From NCBI GenBank assembly GCA_902578815.1, contig CACHEI010000011.1, forward strand, positions 1-58,044: a DNA stretch of 58,044 nt, written 5' to 3'. A program made the translations under genes and the position numbers. Of the stretch, positions 36,671 to 45,423 are shown piece by piece; within the stretch, counting starts at the first letter, position 1; the number at the start of each line of letters is the position of its first letter. The DNA comes from an uncultured SAR116 cluster alpha proteobacterium. GTDB taxonomy: Bacteria > Pseudomonadota > Alphaproteobacteria > Puniceispirillales > Puniceispirillaceae. A model generated the notes under the pieces. That model saw only the letters and a list, made by a program, of their open reading frames with translations, did no database searches and had not been told where the DNA came from.

Positions 36671-37345
36671 TTATTCACGGCTGATCAAAAAGCTAAAATC
36701 ACCGACAATATCTTTGGTTGGCACTGCTATAGTCGGGCCAAAATGCTGGCCCGCCATGTCGATAAAATGCCCTCGGTTGGTGTAAAAGATCTTCTTATTA
36801 ATTTTTGCCTCTGATGCACAAAGGAAGTTGAGCACCATGCCCCGGCGTGAAAGTGGCCAGCAATTCTGCAGACCCTGGAGTATATAGCCAAGCCATTGCT
36901 CGCAATTATCAACTGGTGTCAAATTGAAGGTGCCGGAAAATACGCTGAAATCAACCTCACGCTGGGGCCGGTCAGCAACCTTGAACTTGTTAATTTCATT
37001 TGGAAAATTCTGTCGACAGGCAGCAATCATCGCTGGATTTATATCAACACCGTGATAACGCCATCGGTCAAGCTCATTTCTTTGCTGCAGATATCGATAT
37101 AGCGCGCCGTAGCCACAACCGATCTCAGCGATTGAAACAGGGCGTTTAGCATTGCTAGTGCTTGGCTCGGATTTGGTTACCGTATTGATTAGGGCAAGCA
37201 GCGTCACAAAACGGTTGATCTGACTGACTTCCGAATTCCAGAAAACGCCTTCAGGTTGACTACCCTTTGCTGCCAGCCTCTTGGCATAAGTCTGATTGAT
37301 CCTGAGCTCAATCGCCAAATGCTGCATTCGCTGTAAAAATTTCAT
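36671..37345 (-). CDS. Class I SAM-dependent methyltransferase
   Basis: 224 residues from the ATG at 37345 (MKFLQRMQ); a start 12 bases upstream is equally open. SAM-binding motif I is IAEIGCGYGALYRYL, with the acidic end of strand 2 in YHGVDINPAMI and a later DFSVFSGTFNLTPV at the motif IV position. The C-terminal part (GMVLNFLCASE) completes the Rossmann-like sheet. The substrate is unknown; the fold resembles small O/N-methyltransferases acting on metabolites. It is divergent from the aldo-keto reductase gene at 37510. Confidence 0.8.
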   Translation of the reverse strand: MKFLQRMQHLAIELRINQTYAKRLAAKGSQPEGVFWNSEVSQINRFVTLLALINTVTKSEPSTSNAKRPVSIAEIGCGYGALYRYLQQRNELDRWRYHGVDINPAMIAACRQNFPNEINKFKVADRPQREVDFSVFSGTFNLTPVDNCEQWLGYILQGLQNCWPLSRRGMVLNFLCASEAKINKKIFYTNRGHFIDMAGQHFGPTIAVPTKDIVGDFSFLISRE

Positions 37346-37509
37346 CGTAAACTGCAAACCCGCTGGTTGTGGTCGGCTCCCTGATCAATTTGCCACAAAG
37401 TTTGTCTGGGGAGAATATGGATGTGCCAGTAAGACTGTTTAATTTGGCAGGGTTTGGCGCTACTTTAACAGCAAGATTGATTTTGCAATTTCCATCACGG
37501 AGTCAGTTC

Positions 37510-38577
37510 ATGACTATAAAGGCAAATTACCGGGCATGCGCTGAGAGATACGGCAGCATGGTTTACCGTCGCTGTGGGCGCAGTGGGTTGAAACTGCCGG
37601 TGATTTCTCTGGGCCTTTGGCACAATTTTGGGGCGACCACCCCGCACGAAACCAAGCGTGACATGTGCCTGACCGCCTTTGATGCAGGCATAACACATTT
37701 TGATCTGGCGAATAATTATGGTCCGCCGCATGGCAGTGCCGAGATGGCATTTGGCCAAATACTGGCGCAGGATCTGGCGCCCTATCGCGACGAGATGATC
37801 ATTTCCACAAAAGCTGGCTATGATATGTGGCCTGGCCCCTATGGCGAGTGGGGTAGCCGCAAGTATCTGCTGGCCAGCCTCGATCAGTCACTGGCCCGTA
37901 TGGGGCTGGATTATGTTGATATATTCTATTCGCACCGCTTTGACCCGGAAACGCCGCTTGAGGAAACAATGGGCGCGCTGGCGCAGGCGGTGCACACGGG
38001 CAAGGCATTGTATGTTGGGATTTCCTCATATAACAGCGAGCGTACACGTGAGGCTACGGCAATTCTTCGGGAGTTGGGGGTGCCGTTGCTGATCCATCAG
38101 CCAAGCTATTCGCTGATCAACAGATGGCTTGAGGCGGATGACCTGCTGCAAACATTGGGCGATGTCGGTGCTGGTTCAATCGCATTCTCGCCGCTGGCGC
38201 AGGGGATGCTGACGTCAAAATATCTAATCGATATCCCAGCAACAAGCCGTGTCAGCGACAATAGCTCGCTTTCTAGCAACTTTATCAAGCCGGAGACGAT
38301 GGAGCGAATCGCCGGGCTTAATTCTATTGCTGCTGAACGTAGCCAGACACTGGCGCAGATGGCGCTGGCCTGGGTGCTGCGCGCGCAGCCTGCGGGGCAG
38401 ATAACGACAGCATTGATTGGCGCGCGGACCAGCGATCAGATCCGTGATTGCGTCGCCAGCATCGAAAATCTTGATTTCAGCGCTGATGAGCTTGCCAGAA
38501 TTGATGCACTGGCTTATGACGCCGGGGTCAATCTGTGGGCGCCATCAAGTGAATTTGCCGGTCAGGATGACGGCTGA
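37510..38577 (+). CDS. yghZ: L-glyceraldehyde-3-phosphate reductase (YghZ-type aldo-keto reductase)
   Basis: 355 residues from the ATG at 37510 (ggag 7 bases upstream); the open frame extends to 37369 but the extra part is not family-like. Near-identity to E. coli YghZ is visible in many blocks: LPVISLGLWHNFG, THFDLANNYGPP, YRDEMIISTKAGYDMWPGPYG, YVDIFYSHR, SGKALYVGISSY-type TGKALYVGISSY, LLIHQPSYSLINRW, AFSPLAQGMLTSKYL. The catalytic Tyr is in NNYG and Lys in TKAGYD. It is a cytosolic NADPH-dependent enzyme detoxifying L-glyceraldehyde 3-phosphate and similar aldehydes. Its 3' end overlaps the convergent flavin-reductase gene by 16 bases. Confidence 0.92.
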   Translation: MTIKANYRACAERYGSMVYRRCGRSGLKLPVISLGLWHNFGATTPHETKRDMCLTAFDAGITHFDLANNYGPPHGSAEMAFGQILAQDLAPYRDEMIISTKAGYDMWPGPYGEWGSRKYLLASLDQSLARMGLDYVDIFYSHRFDPETPLEETMGALAQAVHTGKALYVGISSYNSERTREATAILRELGVPLLIHQPSYSLINRWLEADDLLQTLGDVGAGSIAFSPLAQGMLTSKYLIDIPATSRVSDNSSLSSNFIKPETMERIAGLNSIAAERSQTLAQMALAWVLRAQPAGQITTALIGARTSDQIRDCVASIENLDFSADELARIDALAYDAGVNLWAPSSEFAGQDDG

Positions 38578-39251
38578 TCAGGTTGTTGCACTTCAAAACC
38601 TGATTTGCCTTCCAAACCGGCTGCTGCAGCACCGGATGCTCCCGGAATCCTCATCTCAAACACATCTGTCACCGCGGTGTAATCATAATAGCCAAGTCGT
38701 GCCAATGGTTTGATGCGGGGGATGTCCAGCTTGCCGTCTGGCGTTATAGCATCATCGTCAACATGGATTCGGACAACCTCTCCATAGACCACTTCGACCC
38801 ATCCATGCGAGGAGTTGCCACGCAGCCTGTGGGTTGACAGGTAGCGACATTCAAAATGTGCTGGGCTTTCCTTGACGCGTGGGCAGGGGGCATCAATGCT
38901 GCTGATTGGCGTTACGCCGGCGCGCTCAAACTCGTTGATTTCGGCTGGTAATTCCATCGCCGAGATATTGACCGCCTCGCGCAGATCATAGGTCGCCATG
39001 TTCCAGACAAACCAGCCTGTCTCCTCGGCGTTGACAACTGTGTGTTTGCGCTCACCACTGCTCAACTGGTTAGCTGCAAACATCACCATTGGTGGATCAA
39101 AAGTCAAATTCTGCCATTGGCTGTAGGGCGCCAGATTGACCACCCGGTTGGATGAGATGGTCGACAGCCATCCAATCGGCCGCGGCACGGTACAGGATTT
39201 GAAGGGTGAGTAGGGCAGTGGACATTTGTCGTTTCGTGGATCAAAGTGCAT
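38562..39251 (-). CDS. Flavin-reductase-like (split-barrel FMN-binding) protein
   Basis: 229 residues of the flavin-reductase/DIM6-NTAB family. The N-terminal PFKSCTVPRPIGWLSTISSN matches the family 'PRPI.W.ST.....NLAP' FMN-binding start, followed by NLAPYSQWQNLTFDPPMVMF. The core continues as WNMATYDLREAVNISA. It probably supplies reduced flavin or reduces a small substrate in the cytosol. The C-terminal tail (after residue about 205) is low-complexity Gly/Ala/Gln and overlaps the neighbouring gene end. It may belong to the minus-strand group 42334-38562, although 45 bases separate it from the aldolase gene. Confidence 0.88.
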   Translation of the reverse strand: MHFDPRNDKCPLPYSPFKSCTVPRPIGWLSTISSNRVVNLAPYSQWQNLTFDPPMVMFAANQLSSGERKHTVVNAEETGWFVWNMATYDLREAVNISAMELPAEINEFERAGVTPISSIDAPCPRVKESPAHFECRYLSTHRLRGNSSHGWVEVVYGEVVRIHVDDDAITPDGKLDIPRIKPLARLGYYDYTAVTDVFEMRIPGASGAAAAGLEGKSGFEVQQPDQPSS

Positions 39252-39296
39252 TTAAAATCCTTTTTTACAACAAGTAATTAATTATACTTAAAGTGA

Positions 39297-40136
39297 TTAA
39301 TCAGAATTTTTCCGAAGCAGGTTTTCAATTGCCCGCTCGGCAATGGCCTGCAGGGGCTGACGGGTTTTGTCCAGAATGGTAATCCGGTCAAACAGCGTAG
39401 GTTCTGTTGCCAGCACGGTGCGGAGTGTGTCGCCAAAACACTGACGGAATTCGGTGCCTATATTGAGTTTGCAAACTCCAGTCTGTGTTGCAAGATGCCG
39501 GCGCATCTCTGCCGGCACACCCGATGCGCCATGTATCACCAATGGGCAGGCAACGGCTGCCTCGATTTCTGCCAGACGCTGTAGATTGATATTCGCTTTC
39601 TTAGTCTGTTGTAGATGTACATTGCCAACCGAAACGGCAAGCGCGTCAAGCTCTGCCTCGGATGCTAGCCGTGCTGCATCGGAGGGGATTGTCATTTCCG
39701 ACTCCTCACCAAAGTCATAGTCGACAAAGCCAATTTCACCCTCTACCGACGCGCCATGACGGCGCGCATATTCAACAACTGCTGCAGTTCTGGCGATATT
39801 CTCATCCAAACTGAGGCGTGAGCCATCAATCATCACCGAGGAAAATCCATGATTAATGCCCGCTACGCACTCCTCAAGACTGGTTGCATGGTCGATATGG
39901 CAGACAATCGGCACTGAGGCTGTTTCTGCCAGATGCCTGAACATGGGCCCCGATACCTCCACCGGCATATGTCGCCGGAAACCCGGTCCTGCCTGCAGAA
40001 TAATAGGAGCTTTCTGGGCTTCGGCAGCCGCGACATAAGTCAGCGCATCCTCCCAGCCCAGGACGACAAAGCCGACAATGCCATACCCCCCGGATTTTGC
40101 CGATCCCAAAACGTCGCGCAGTGAGGCAATGCTCAT
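39297..40136 (-). CDS. Class II ketose-bisphosphate aldolase (GatY/KbaY/Fba-like)
   Basis: 279-residue zinc aldolase. The zinc-ligand segments are in order: VCHIDHATSLEEC (His pair), GEIGFVDYDFGEE, SVGNVH and VIHGASGVPAEM. It resembles the tagatose/fructose-1,6-bisphosphate aldolase branch, but the residue use around GFVDYDFGEESEM is unlike the standard 'GGxEDG' glycolytic enzymes. The substrate is therefore open, perhaps a sugar-phosphate from an unusual catabolic route. It lies 21 bases downstream of the aminotransferase gene, in an apparent operon with the aminotransferase and SDR. Confidence 0.88.
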   Translation of the reverse strand: MSIASLRDVLGSAKSGGYGIVGFVVLGWEDALTYVAAAEAQKAPIILQAGPGFRRHMPVEVSGPMFRHLAETASVPIVCHIDHATSLEECVAGINHGFSSVMIDGSRLSLDENIARTAAVVEYARRHGASVEGEIGFVDYDFGEESEMTIPSDAARLASEAELDALAVSVGNVHLQQTKKANINLQRLAEIEAAVACPLVIHGASGVPAEMRRHLATQTGVCKLNIGTEFRQCFGDTLRTVLATEPTLFDRITILDKTRQPLQAIAERAIENLLRKNSD

Positions 40137-40157
40137 TTCAAGCTCGCCCGCACAATT

Positions 40158-41567
40158 CTATGCCCGTATTTCATCAGCAAATGGCTGCAATGCATCCATC
40201 GCTGCCTCAACCCGGTCAAACATGTCATTAAGCTCGGCCTCGCTGATTATAAGGGGAGGGCAGAAACCGACAATATCGCCTGGTAGCGCCCGCAGAATGA
40301 CGCCATGTTCCTGAATTTTGGCAACAGCTTTGGCGGCAATCTTATGGGTTGGGTCGAATTTCTCTCTGGTACTGATGTCGGCACAGAATTCCATAGCACC
40401 GATCAGTCCAATGGCTCGGACATTGCCAATGAAGTCGAACCTTTCAAACTTCTCAACTCGCGCGGCGAAAGCCGGAGCGATGCGGCGAACATGGCCGATG
40501 ATGTCCCGTTCCCTGATCAGTTGTTGTGTACGTAGGGCCACGGCGGCACAGACTGGATGTGCCGAATAGGTGTAGCCATGTCCGAAAATTCCCAGCTGTT
40601 CGGCATGTTCGGCAAGTGGGCCATAGACATGGTCGGACAGCATTACCGCTGAGATTGGCAAATAGGCTGATGATAACGCCTTGGCACAGGTGAGCACATC
40701 CGGCTGCACATCCATCGTCTCCGATCCCCACATATTGCCGGTTCGCCCAAAACCACAGATCACCTCATCCGCGACCAACAGGACATCATATTTGTGCAGT
40801 ACTGCCCGGATGGCGGCAAAATAACCGGCTGGTGGAATGATTACGCCGCCGGCACCCATCACTGGTTCGGCAAACAGGGCGCCGACTTTTTCCGGTCCCT
40901 CTGCAAGGATCAAGGCTTCTAATTCGGTTGCGCAGCGTGCCACAAAATCCGCCTCACTCTCACCATCATGGGCATCGTTATAGTAATCGGGGGTCGTTGT
41001 GTGCTTGACAAAATCCAGTGGCAGACCAAAGCCATCCTGTGCGTAGGGCAATGCGGTCATGCTGGCAGCGGCAATTGTGACGCCGTGATAGCCGCGTTTG
41101 CGGCTAATGATCTTGCGCTTTTCGGGGGTACCGCGAGCGGCATGGTAATACCAGACCATTTTCATGGCGGTATCATTGGCCTCGGAGCCGGACGCAGCAA
41201 AATAGACCCTGCTCATCTGGCTGTTACGCCCTGCTGGCGGTGCCGATTTGATCAGCGTTTCAGCAAGGTCAATTGCTGGGTTGACAGTTTTTCCAGCAAA
41301 GCTGTGGTAGAAAGGAAGGGTTCTCAACTGCGAAATTGCGGCTTCGACAAGCTCCGGTTCGGAGAAGCCAAGCGATGTGCACCACAGCCCGCTCATTCCT
41401 TCATAGAATTTCTGGCCATTGTCGTCATACACGAACACGCCGTCGCCAAGGGCCATGATATGCGGGCCTGTCTCACGCAGCATTGATGGATTTGTGAAGG
41501 GATGTAGGTGAAAGGCGATGTCGCGGCTGGCTGGCGAATTGCCGGATAAGGTGTCATCAAAGGTCAT
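40158..41567 (-). CDS. Class III aminotransferase (omega-amino-acid:pyruvate type)
   Basis: 469 residues. Blocks: EGMSGLWCTSLGFSEPELVEA, YHSFAGKTVNPAIDLAE, YFAASGSEANDTAMKMVWYY, GYHGVTIAAASMT, LLVADEVICGFGRTG, and the PLP Lys in LTCAKALSSAYLPISAV. These match the omega-aminotransferase/beta-alanine-pyruvate group rather than acetylornithine aminotransferases. It is cytosolic. It is the middle gene of the minus-strand set SDR-aminotransferase-aldolase; the combination suggests degradation of an amino sugar or amino polyol, but this is inference. Confidence 0.92.
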   Translation of the reverse strand: MTFDDTLSGNSPASRDIAFHLHPFTNPSMLRETGPHIMALGDGVFVYDDNGQKFYEGMSGLWCTSLGFSEPELVEAAISQLRTLPFYHSFAGKTVNPAIDLAETLIKSAPPAGRNSQMSRVYFAASGSEANDTAMKMVWYYHAARGTPEKRKIISRKRGYHGVTIAAASMTALPYAQDGFGLPLDFVKHTTTPDYYNDAHDGESEADFVARCATELEALILAEGPEKVGALFAEPVMGAGGVIIPPAGYFAAIRAVLHKYDVLLVADEVICGFGRTGNMWGSETMDVQPDVLTCAKALSSAYLPISAVMLSDHVYGPLAEHAEQLGIFGHGYTYSAHPVCAAVALRTQQLIRERDIIGHVRRIAPAFAARVEKFERFDFIGNVRAIGLIGAMEFCADISTREKFDPTHKIAAKAVAKIQEHGVILRALPGDIVGFCPPLIISEAELNDMFDRVEAAMDALQPFADEIRA

Positions 41568-41593
41568 GGGTCAATCCTTCCTTGTGGTGCCGC

Positions 41594-42334
41594 TCAGACG
41601 TGCTGACCACCATTTATATGGATTTCTGAGCCGTTGAGATATTGTGCGGCGTCACTGCACAGGAAGAAGATCGTGTCGGCAACCTCATCAGGTGTGCCAA
41701 AACGTCCCAGCGGAATCTGCGGCAGTATGGCTTCCTCGCTACCCGGACTCAGAATGTCCGTCATGATTTCACCGGGGGCGATTGCATTTACACGTATCCC
41801 CAGCTTGCCAAAATCAGAGGCCATCTCGCGGGTAAGGGCTCCAAGGGCCGCCTTTGATGTTGCATAGGCGGAGCCAGCAAAATCATGCACCCGGCTGCCG
41901 GCAATCGATGTGACATTGACAACCGCTCCCTTGCCACGCTGCAATGGTTCGGCAAAGGCTTTTGTCATCATGATTGGGGCAAAGACATTAACTTGAAATA
42001 CCTGCTGCCAGGCATTCATTGGTGTAGTCAGACTGTCAAGGCGTGAACCATCCTTGGATTTTGGCGAAATGCCGGCATTGTTGACCAGCGCATGCAGGGG
42101 CCTGCCATCCAAACGGTCAAGTAGCTCGCTTGCCCCGCGCACCACATCCTCCTGTGATGCAAGATCAATCTGCAGGTGGTCCTCAGGCCCTGCTTCCCAG
42201 GGACAGTTTTCCGGAAATCCATGGCGTGAACAGGTGATTACCCGCCACCCCTCCATTGAAAACCGCTTTACCGTAGCATGCCCGATGCCCCGACTTGCGC
42301 CCGTCAGAACTATGATTTTACGATCGTCACTCAT
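41594..42334 (-). CDS. SDR-family oxidoreductase (FabG-like)
   Basis: 246 residues from the ATG at 42334 (MSDDRKIIVLTGASRGIG); the frame extends 18 bases further without conserved residues. Rossmann motif TGASRGIG, NNAG, and catalytic Ser/Tyr/Lys in VTSIAGS and YATSKAAL; the C-terminal HINGGQHV is typical. It is an NAD(P)-dependent dehydrogenase or reductase, first gene of a minus-strand operon with an aminotransferase and class II aldolase. An oxidation or reduction of a hydroxy or keto intermediate in that pathway is likely. Confidence 0.9.
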   Translation of the reverse strand: MSDDRKIIVLTGASRGIGHATVKRFSMEGWRVITCSRHGFPENCPWEAGPEDHLQIDLASQEDVVRGASELLDRLDGRPLHALVNNAGISPKSKDGSRLDSLTTPMNAWQQVFQVNVFAPIMMTKAFAEPLQRGKGAVVNVTSIAGSRVHDFAGSAYATSKAALGALTREMASDFGKLGIRVNAIAPGEIMTDILSPGSEEAILPQIPLGRFGTPDEVADTIFFLCSDAAQYLNGSEIHINGGQHV

Positions 42335-42523
42335 CCGCAGCCTTCCCCGCATTGTCGCTATCCAGCAGTCATGCGTGATCCGAGATCAGCTTGAAAACCC
42401 GGTAACTCTTGCCATAAAACGCTAACCGATTTTCAGACGCCTGACCAGACAGCCGAATTGACACATCTGCACCGCCGATCATCGGACATATTGTCCTCTC
42501 ACCAGAATCCTGGCAATACCAAC

Positions 42524-42829
42524 CTAATCCTCCACACTGCCAAGCGTCATAAACGTTTTGCCGGTCACCGACATGGTCTTTGGTGACAGCGTCTGGGTAA
42601 ATTTCTGGATGTTCTCGACGATCATCCTCTCGATCAAACGCTGGGTTTCCTCATTGGGAAATTCCCATATCACTGTGCTGACATGTGGTGTCTGGTCATT
42701 TTTGATGGCACGAAACCGAACATTTGGAATACTTTCCAGCAGGTTTGGCCAGCGTGTCTGCAGAATGGATTCGAACAACTCACATTCTTCGGCTGAGGGA
42801 AAGGTTCTGATAAAAATCTTTATGATCAT
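42524..42829 (-). CDS. Small ferredoxin-like-fold protein of unknown function
   Basis: 101 residues. The pattern IIKIFIRTFPSAEECELFES then VSTVIWEFPNEETQRLIERM suggests a dimeric alpha-beta barrel of the antibiotic-biosynthesis-monooxygenase type, with beta strands at the start and after residue 50. The residues are not sufficient to name an activity. It precedes nothing obvious: its 5' end is 89 bases from the ABC ATPase gene end at 42919 on the same strand. It may be co-transcribed with the tungstate-type transporter genes. Confidence 0.65.
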   Translation of the reverse strand: MIIKIFIRTFPSAEECELFESILQTRWPNLLESIPNVRFRAIKNDQTPHVSTVIWEFPNEETQRLIERMIVENIQKFTQTLSPKTMSVTGKTFMTLGSVED

Positions 42830-42918
42830 CGGGCCACCCTAAAAACAAGCGTGAAACTGAAACACGTACTTCCAAGGTGGCAATATGACCTGATCAAAAG
42901 GGAGCGGCAAGTCGATTG

Positions 42919-43602
42919 TCACAGATGATTGAGAAAATTATCGGCGATGGGATCCGTAGGTTTGTGAAAAAAATCAGTTGCTGGGCGGCTCTCCAGCAAT
43001 TGGCCAGCGTGAATGAAAAGAACATGCTGGGCGAGGCGTTCAGCCTGCGCACGGTTGTGGCTTGTCATGATGATCGTGGTGCCACCAGCGTGGGCGTCTT
43101 GGATCATCTGTTCGATAGCCGTTGTCGACTCATAATCCAGATGCGATGTGGGTTCATCGAGAAACAACAGGCTTGGCTGGCTGGCCAGCGCGCCGATCAG
43201 GGCCAGTTTTTGCTGTTCACCACCGGAGAGCTGATGCGCGTGCGTGTCTATCTGTGCTTCCAGATTGGCATGCGCAAACCAGGCTTCAGTGTTTTTGTCG
43301 GAACAGCCGGGACAGACAAAACGGAAATGTTTGCGCGCGCTTCGGCGTAACAATATTGGCTTCTGGAAAACGATTTTCTGCCGCTCGGCGGGTGGTCCCT
43401 TGATATCACCGTCGGTTCTTGCGAGCAGACCATGCAATGTCTTCAGCAGGACTGATTTACCCGCGCCATTATGCCCGAGGAGCATTATCAGGCTGCCGTG
43501 CTCAATCCGCAGATTGACCCTGTCCAGTAACGTCTTGCCATTTCTGATAACAGTTAAGTTGTAAGTTTTCAGAATATAGTTATTTTCATTTTTATCAGTC
43601 AT
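42919..43602 (-). CDS. tupC: ABC transporter ATP-binding protein, tungstate type (TupC-like)
   Basis: 227-residue ATPase. Walker A LGHNGAGKSVL, signature HQLSGGEQQKLALIGAL, Walker B LLFLDEPTSHLD, and switch His in MTSHNRAQAERL. It resembles the TupC/WtpC oxyanion transporters, and the adjacent permease is TupB-like. Its ATG overlaps the permease stop codon by 8 bases. The usual Q-loop segment is KIVFQKPILLRRSA, a good match for the tungstate group. No TupA binding protein is encoded in the window. Confidence 0.88.
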   Translation of the reverse strand: MTDKNENNYILKTYNLTVIRNGKTLLDRVNLRIEHGSLIMLLGHNGAGKSVLLKTLHGLLARTDGDIKGPPAERQKIVFQKPILLRRSARKHFRFVCPGCSDKNTEAWFAHANLEAQIDTHAHQLSGGEQQKLALIGALASQPSLLFLDEPTSHLDYESTTAIEQMIQDAHAGGTTIIMTSHNRAQAERLAQHVLFIHAGQLLESRPATDFFHKPTDPIADNFLNHL

Positions 43603-44302
43603 TTACAATATTTCTTTCAAATTTTGATCGAATTATCTGACTGATGATGTTTACACTTAGTGCGATGGCCAGCAACACAACGCCTAGAGCCAATGCCTTT
43701 GCCAATTCACCGCGTGAGGTTTCAAGCCCGATGGCTGTCGTCATCACACGCGTTGAATGGCGGATATTGCCGCCGACAATCATCACCGCGCCAACCTCGG
43801 AAATGGCCCTTCCGAAACAGGCAAGGGCAATGGTGGTCAGCGCTACTCTTGCCTCGCTGATCAGAACAAGAACGCGGTTGAGTTTGCTTATCCTCAAGGA
43901 CAGGAAGAGCGGTGTATATTCACTGTTCAATATTTCGAACACCTGTCTCGACAACGCAATCGATATTGGCAGCACGAGAACAAATTGTGCCAACATCATC
44001 GCGTAGCTTGTGTAGAGGATACCAAGCCATCCAAATGGTCCTGCGCGTGAAATCAGCACGTAGATGAACAGCCCAACAACAACCGGTGGCATGCCGAGAA
44101 AGGTGTTACTGAGGGTAATGATTGCCCATCGGCCGGGAAACCGGTAGCTGCTTAACAGCGCACCAATCGGCAGGCCAATCAGCAAAGCCGCACAAACCGC
44201 GGTGAAACTAACCATTAGGGAAAGCGAAATGATGCTAATTAGTTCAGGATCAAGTGCCAGTAGCATCGCAAAGGCCAGTTTCAGAGGGTCCATAAATTCC
44301 AT
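43595..44302 (-). CDS. tupB: ABC transporter permease, tungstate type (TupB-like)
   Basis: 235-residue inner-membrane permease with five to six hydrophobic helices. Blocks LGMPPVVVGLFIYVLISRAGPFG and CFGRAISEVGAVMIVGGNI match TupB. The EAA-type loop is in ALACFGRAISEVG. It pairs with the ATPase encoded next (8-base overlap). Tungstate uptake feeds molybdo/tungsten-pterin enzymes; molybdate cannot be excluded. The start at 44302 has no strong ribosome-binding site. Confidence 0.88.
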   Translation of the reverse strand: MEFMDPLKLAFAMLLALDPELISIISLSLMVSFTAVCAALLIGLPIGALLSSYRFPGRWAIITLSNTFLGMPPVVVGLFIYVLISRAGPFGWLGILYTSYAMMLAQFVLVLPISIALSRQVFEILNSEYTPLFLSLRISKLNRVLVLISEARVALTTIALACFGRAISEVGAVMIVGGNIRHSTRVMTTAIGLETSRGELAKALALGVVLLAIALSVNIISQIIRSKFERNIVND

Positions 44303-44425
44303 TGCCGCAGTGTGACCTGTCCGATGATAAAACTCACGCCTTTTCTGTGCGAGGTGGGGAAAAATCAGCCCTTCGCCGAGTCCTGATAGGCGTTATGATG
44401 CTATCTGGTTTTTTGCGAGAAAAAT

Positions 44426-44944
44426 CTAACCGGCCTGCAGGCGCGCATCCTTTGCGTTTTCCAGCATGGTTGACAGCTCGGCGGCAAGACCCGGGGTTTC
44501 GACAGGGTGAAGAAACCCGCCTACTTCGGTGCTTTTGCCATGCGAAATGACATAAATGCGCTGGCGATAGCGTGCTGAAATTTCCGGCGGGGTCTTTGGG
44601 GTGACCTCAACACGAAGCCAGTCGGCAGGCATGCGGACAATGTCAGTTTCGCCTGTCGGCGCCACATTCTCAATAACTAGTTCACGCTCGGTCGCCGTCA
44701 GTTTCTGACGCTGCCTTGCGGCCCGATAATTCAGCTTGAACGCACCCCAGACAACCAGAATCTCCAACCCCAAAAAACCAATGACCGGCCATGCCCCAAG
44801 CAGGAAAAAGCCCAGACCTATACAAAAGGCGAGGCTGGTAAGCACCGCCATGACAATTGCAAAGCCACGGTTTGACAACGACCGATAAGGCCAGATTGTC
44901 AGCGTCTGTTTGAATTTCGGCTTTTGGGTTGAGGAGAACACCAT
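44426..44944 (-). CDS. DUF2244 family integral membrane protein
   Basis: 172 residues. Two transmembrane helices (about residues 30-72: FAIVMAVLTSLAFCIGLGFFL and WPVIGFLGLEILVVWGAF) follow the N-terminal WPYRSLSNRGF signature of DUF2244. The rest is a cytosolic or periplasmic beta domain (RVEVTPKTPPEISARYRQRI, then GGFLHPVE). This family is common in alphaproteobacteria, often near respiratory genes, but its function is unknown. It is divergent from the DUF952 gene, 134 bases away. Confidence 0.85.
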   Translation of the reverse strand: MVFSSTQKPKFKQTLTIWPYRSLSNRGFAIVMAVLTSLAFCIGLGFFLLGAWPVIGFLGLEILVVWGAFKLNYRAARQRQKLTATERELVIENVAPTGETDIVRMPADWLRVEVTPKTPPEISARYRQRIYVISHGKSTEVGGFLHPVETPGLAAELSTMLENAKDARLQAG

Positions 44945-45078
44945 GAAAATCTCTGTTGCCAGCTAATCCACTTGTTTAATAGCCATAAAAATTGCAGGTT
45001 GGTCAAGCCTTGTGCCCCCTCTTGCGACATTCCGGCGCAAATGTCACTGTCCGCAAATGCAAACGCTGGAGATTGCAA

Positions 45079-45423
45079 ATGACCATGATCTACAAAATCT
45101 GTTCGGCCACCATATGGCAACAAGCTGAAACAGTCGGTTTTTTTGCCGGAGCCGGGATTGATCTTGATGACGGCTACATTCATTTCTCGAGCGCCAGCCA
45201 GGTTGCGGAAACGGCACGTCTGCATTTTGCCAGCCAGCCTGATCTCGTTCTTGTCGAGGTCGACTCAACTGCGGTTGAGATTGTCTGGGAACAATCACGC
45301 GGTGGCCAGCTGTTTCCACACCTATATAACCGATTGCCGCTGTCAGCGGTTGTTTCAACTTGGCCACTTGCGGTGGCTGCCGACGGCACGCATCAGCTAC
45401 CGAAGCATCTTCCGGCGTCCTAG
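45079..45423 (+). CDS. DUF952 family protein
   Basis: 114 residues from the ATG at 45079, preceded by ggag at 45068-45071; a longer frame to 44992 is not family-like. DUF952 features: IYKICSATIWQQAE at the start, DLDDGYIHFSSASQVAETA, VLVEVDSTAV, and FPHLYNRLPLSAVV. Members are small cytosolic proteins of unknown role with an ADP-ribosyltransferase-like appearance. Its stop codon overlaps the end of a decayed HIT gene on the other strand. Confidence 0.9.
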   Translation: MTMIYKICSATIWQQAETVGFFAGAGIDLDDGYIHFSSASQVAETARLHFASQPDLVLVEVDSTAVEIVWEQSRGGQLFPHLYNRLPLSAVVSTWPLAVAADGTHQLPKHLPAS

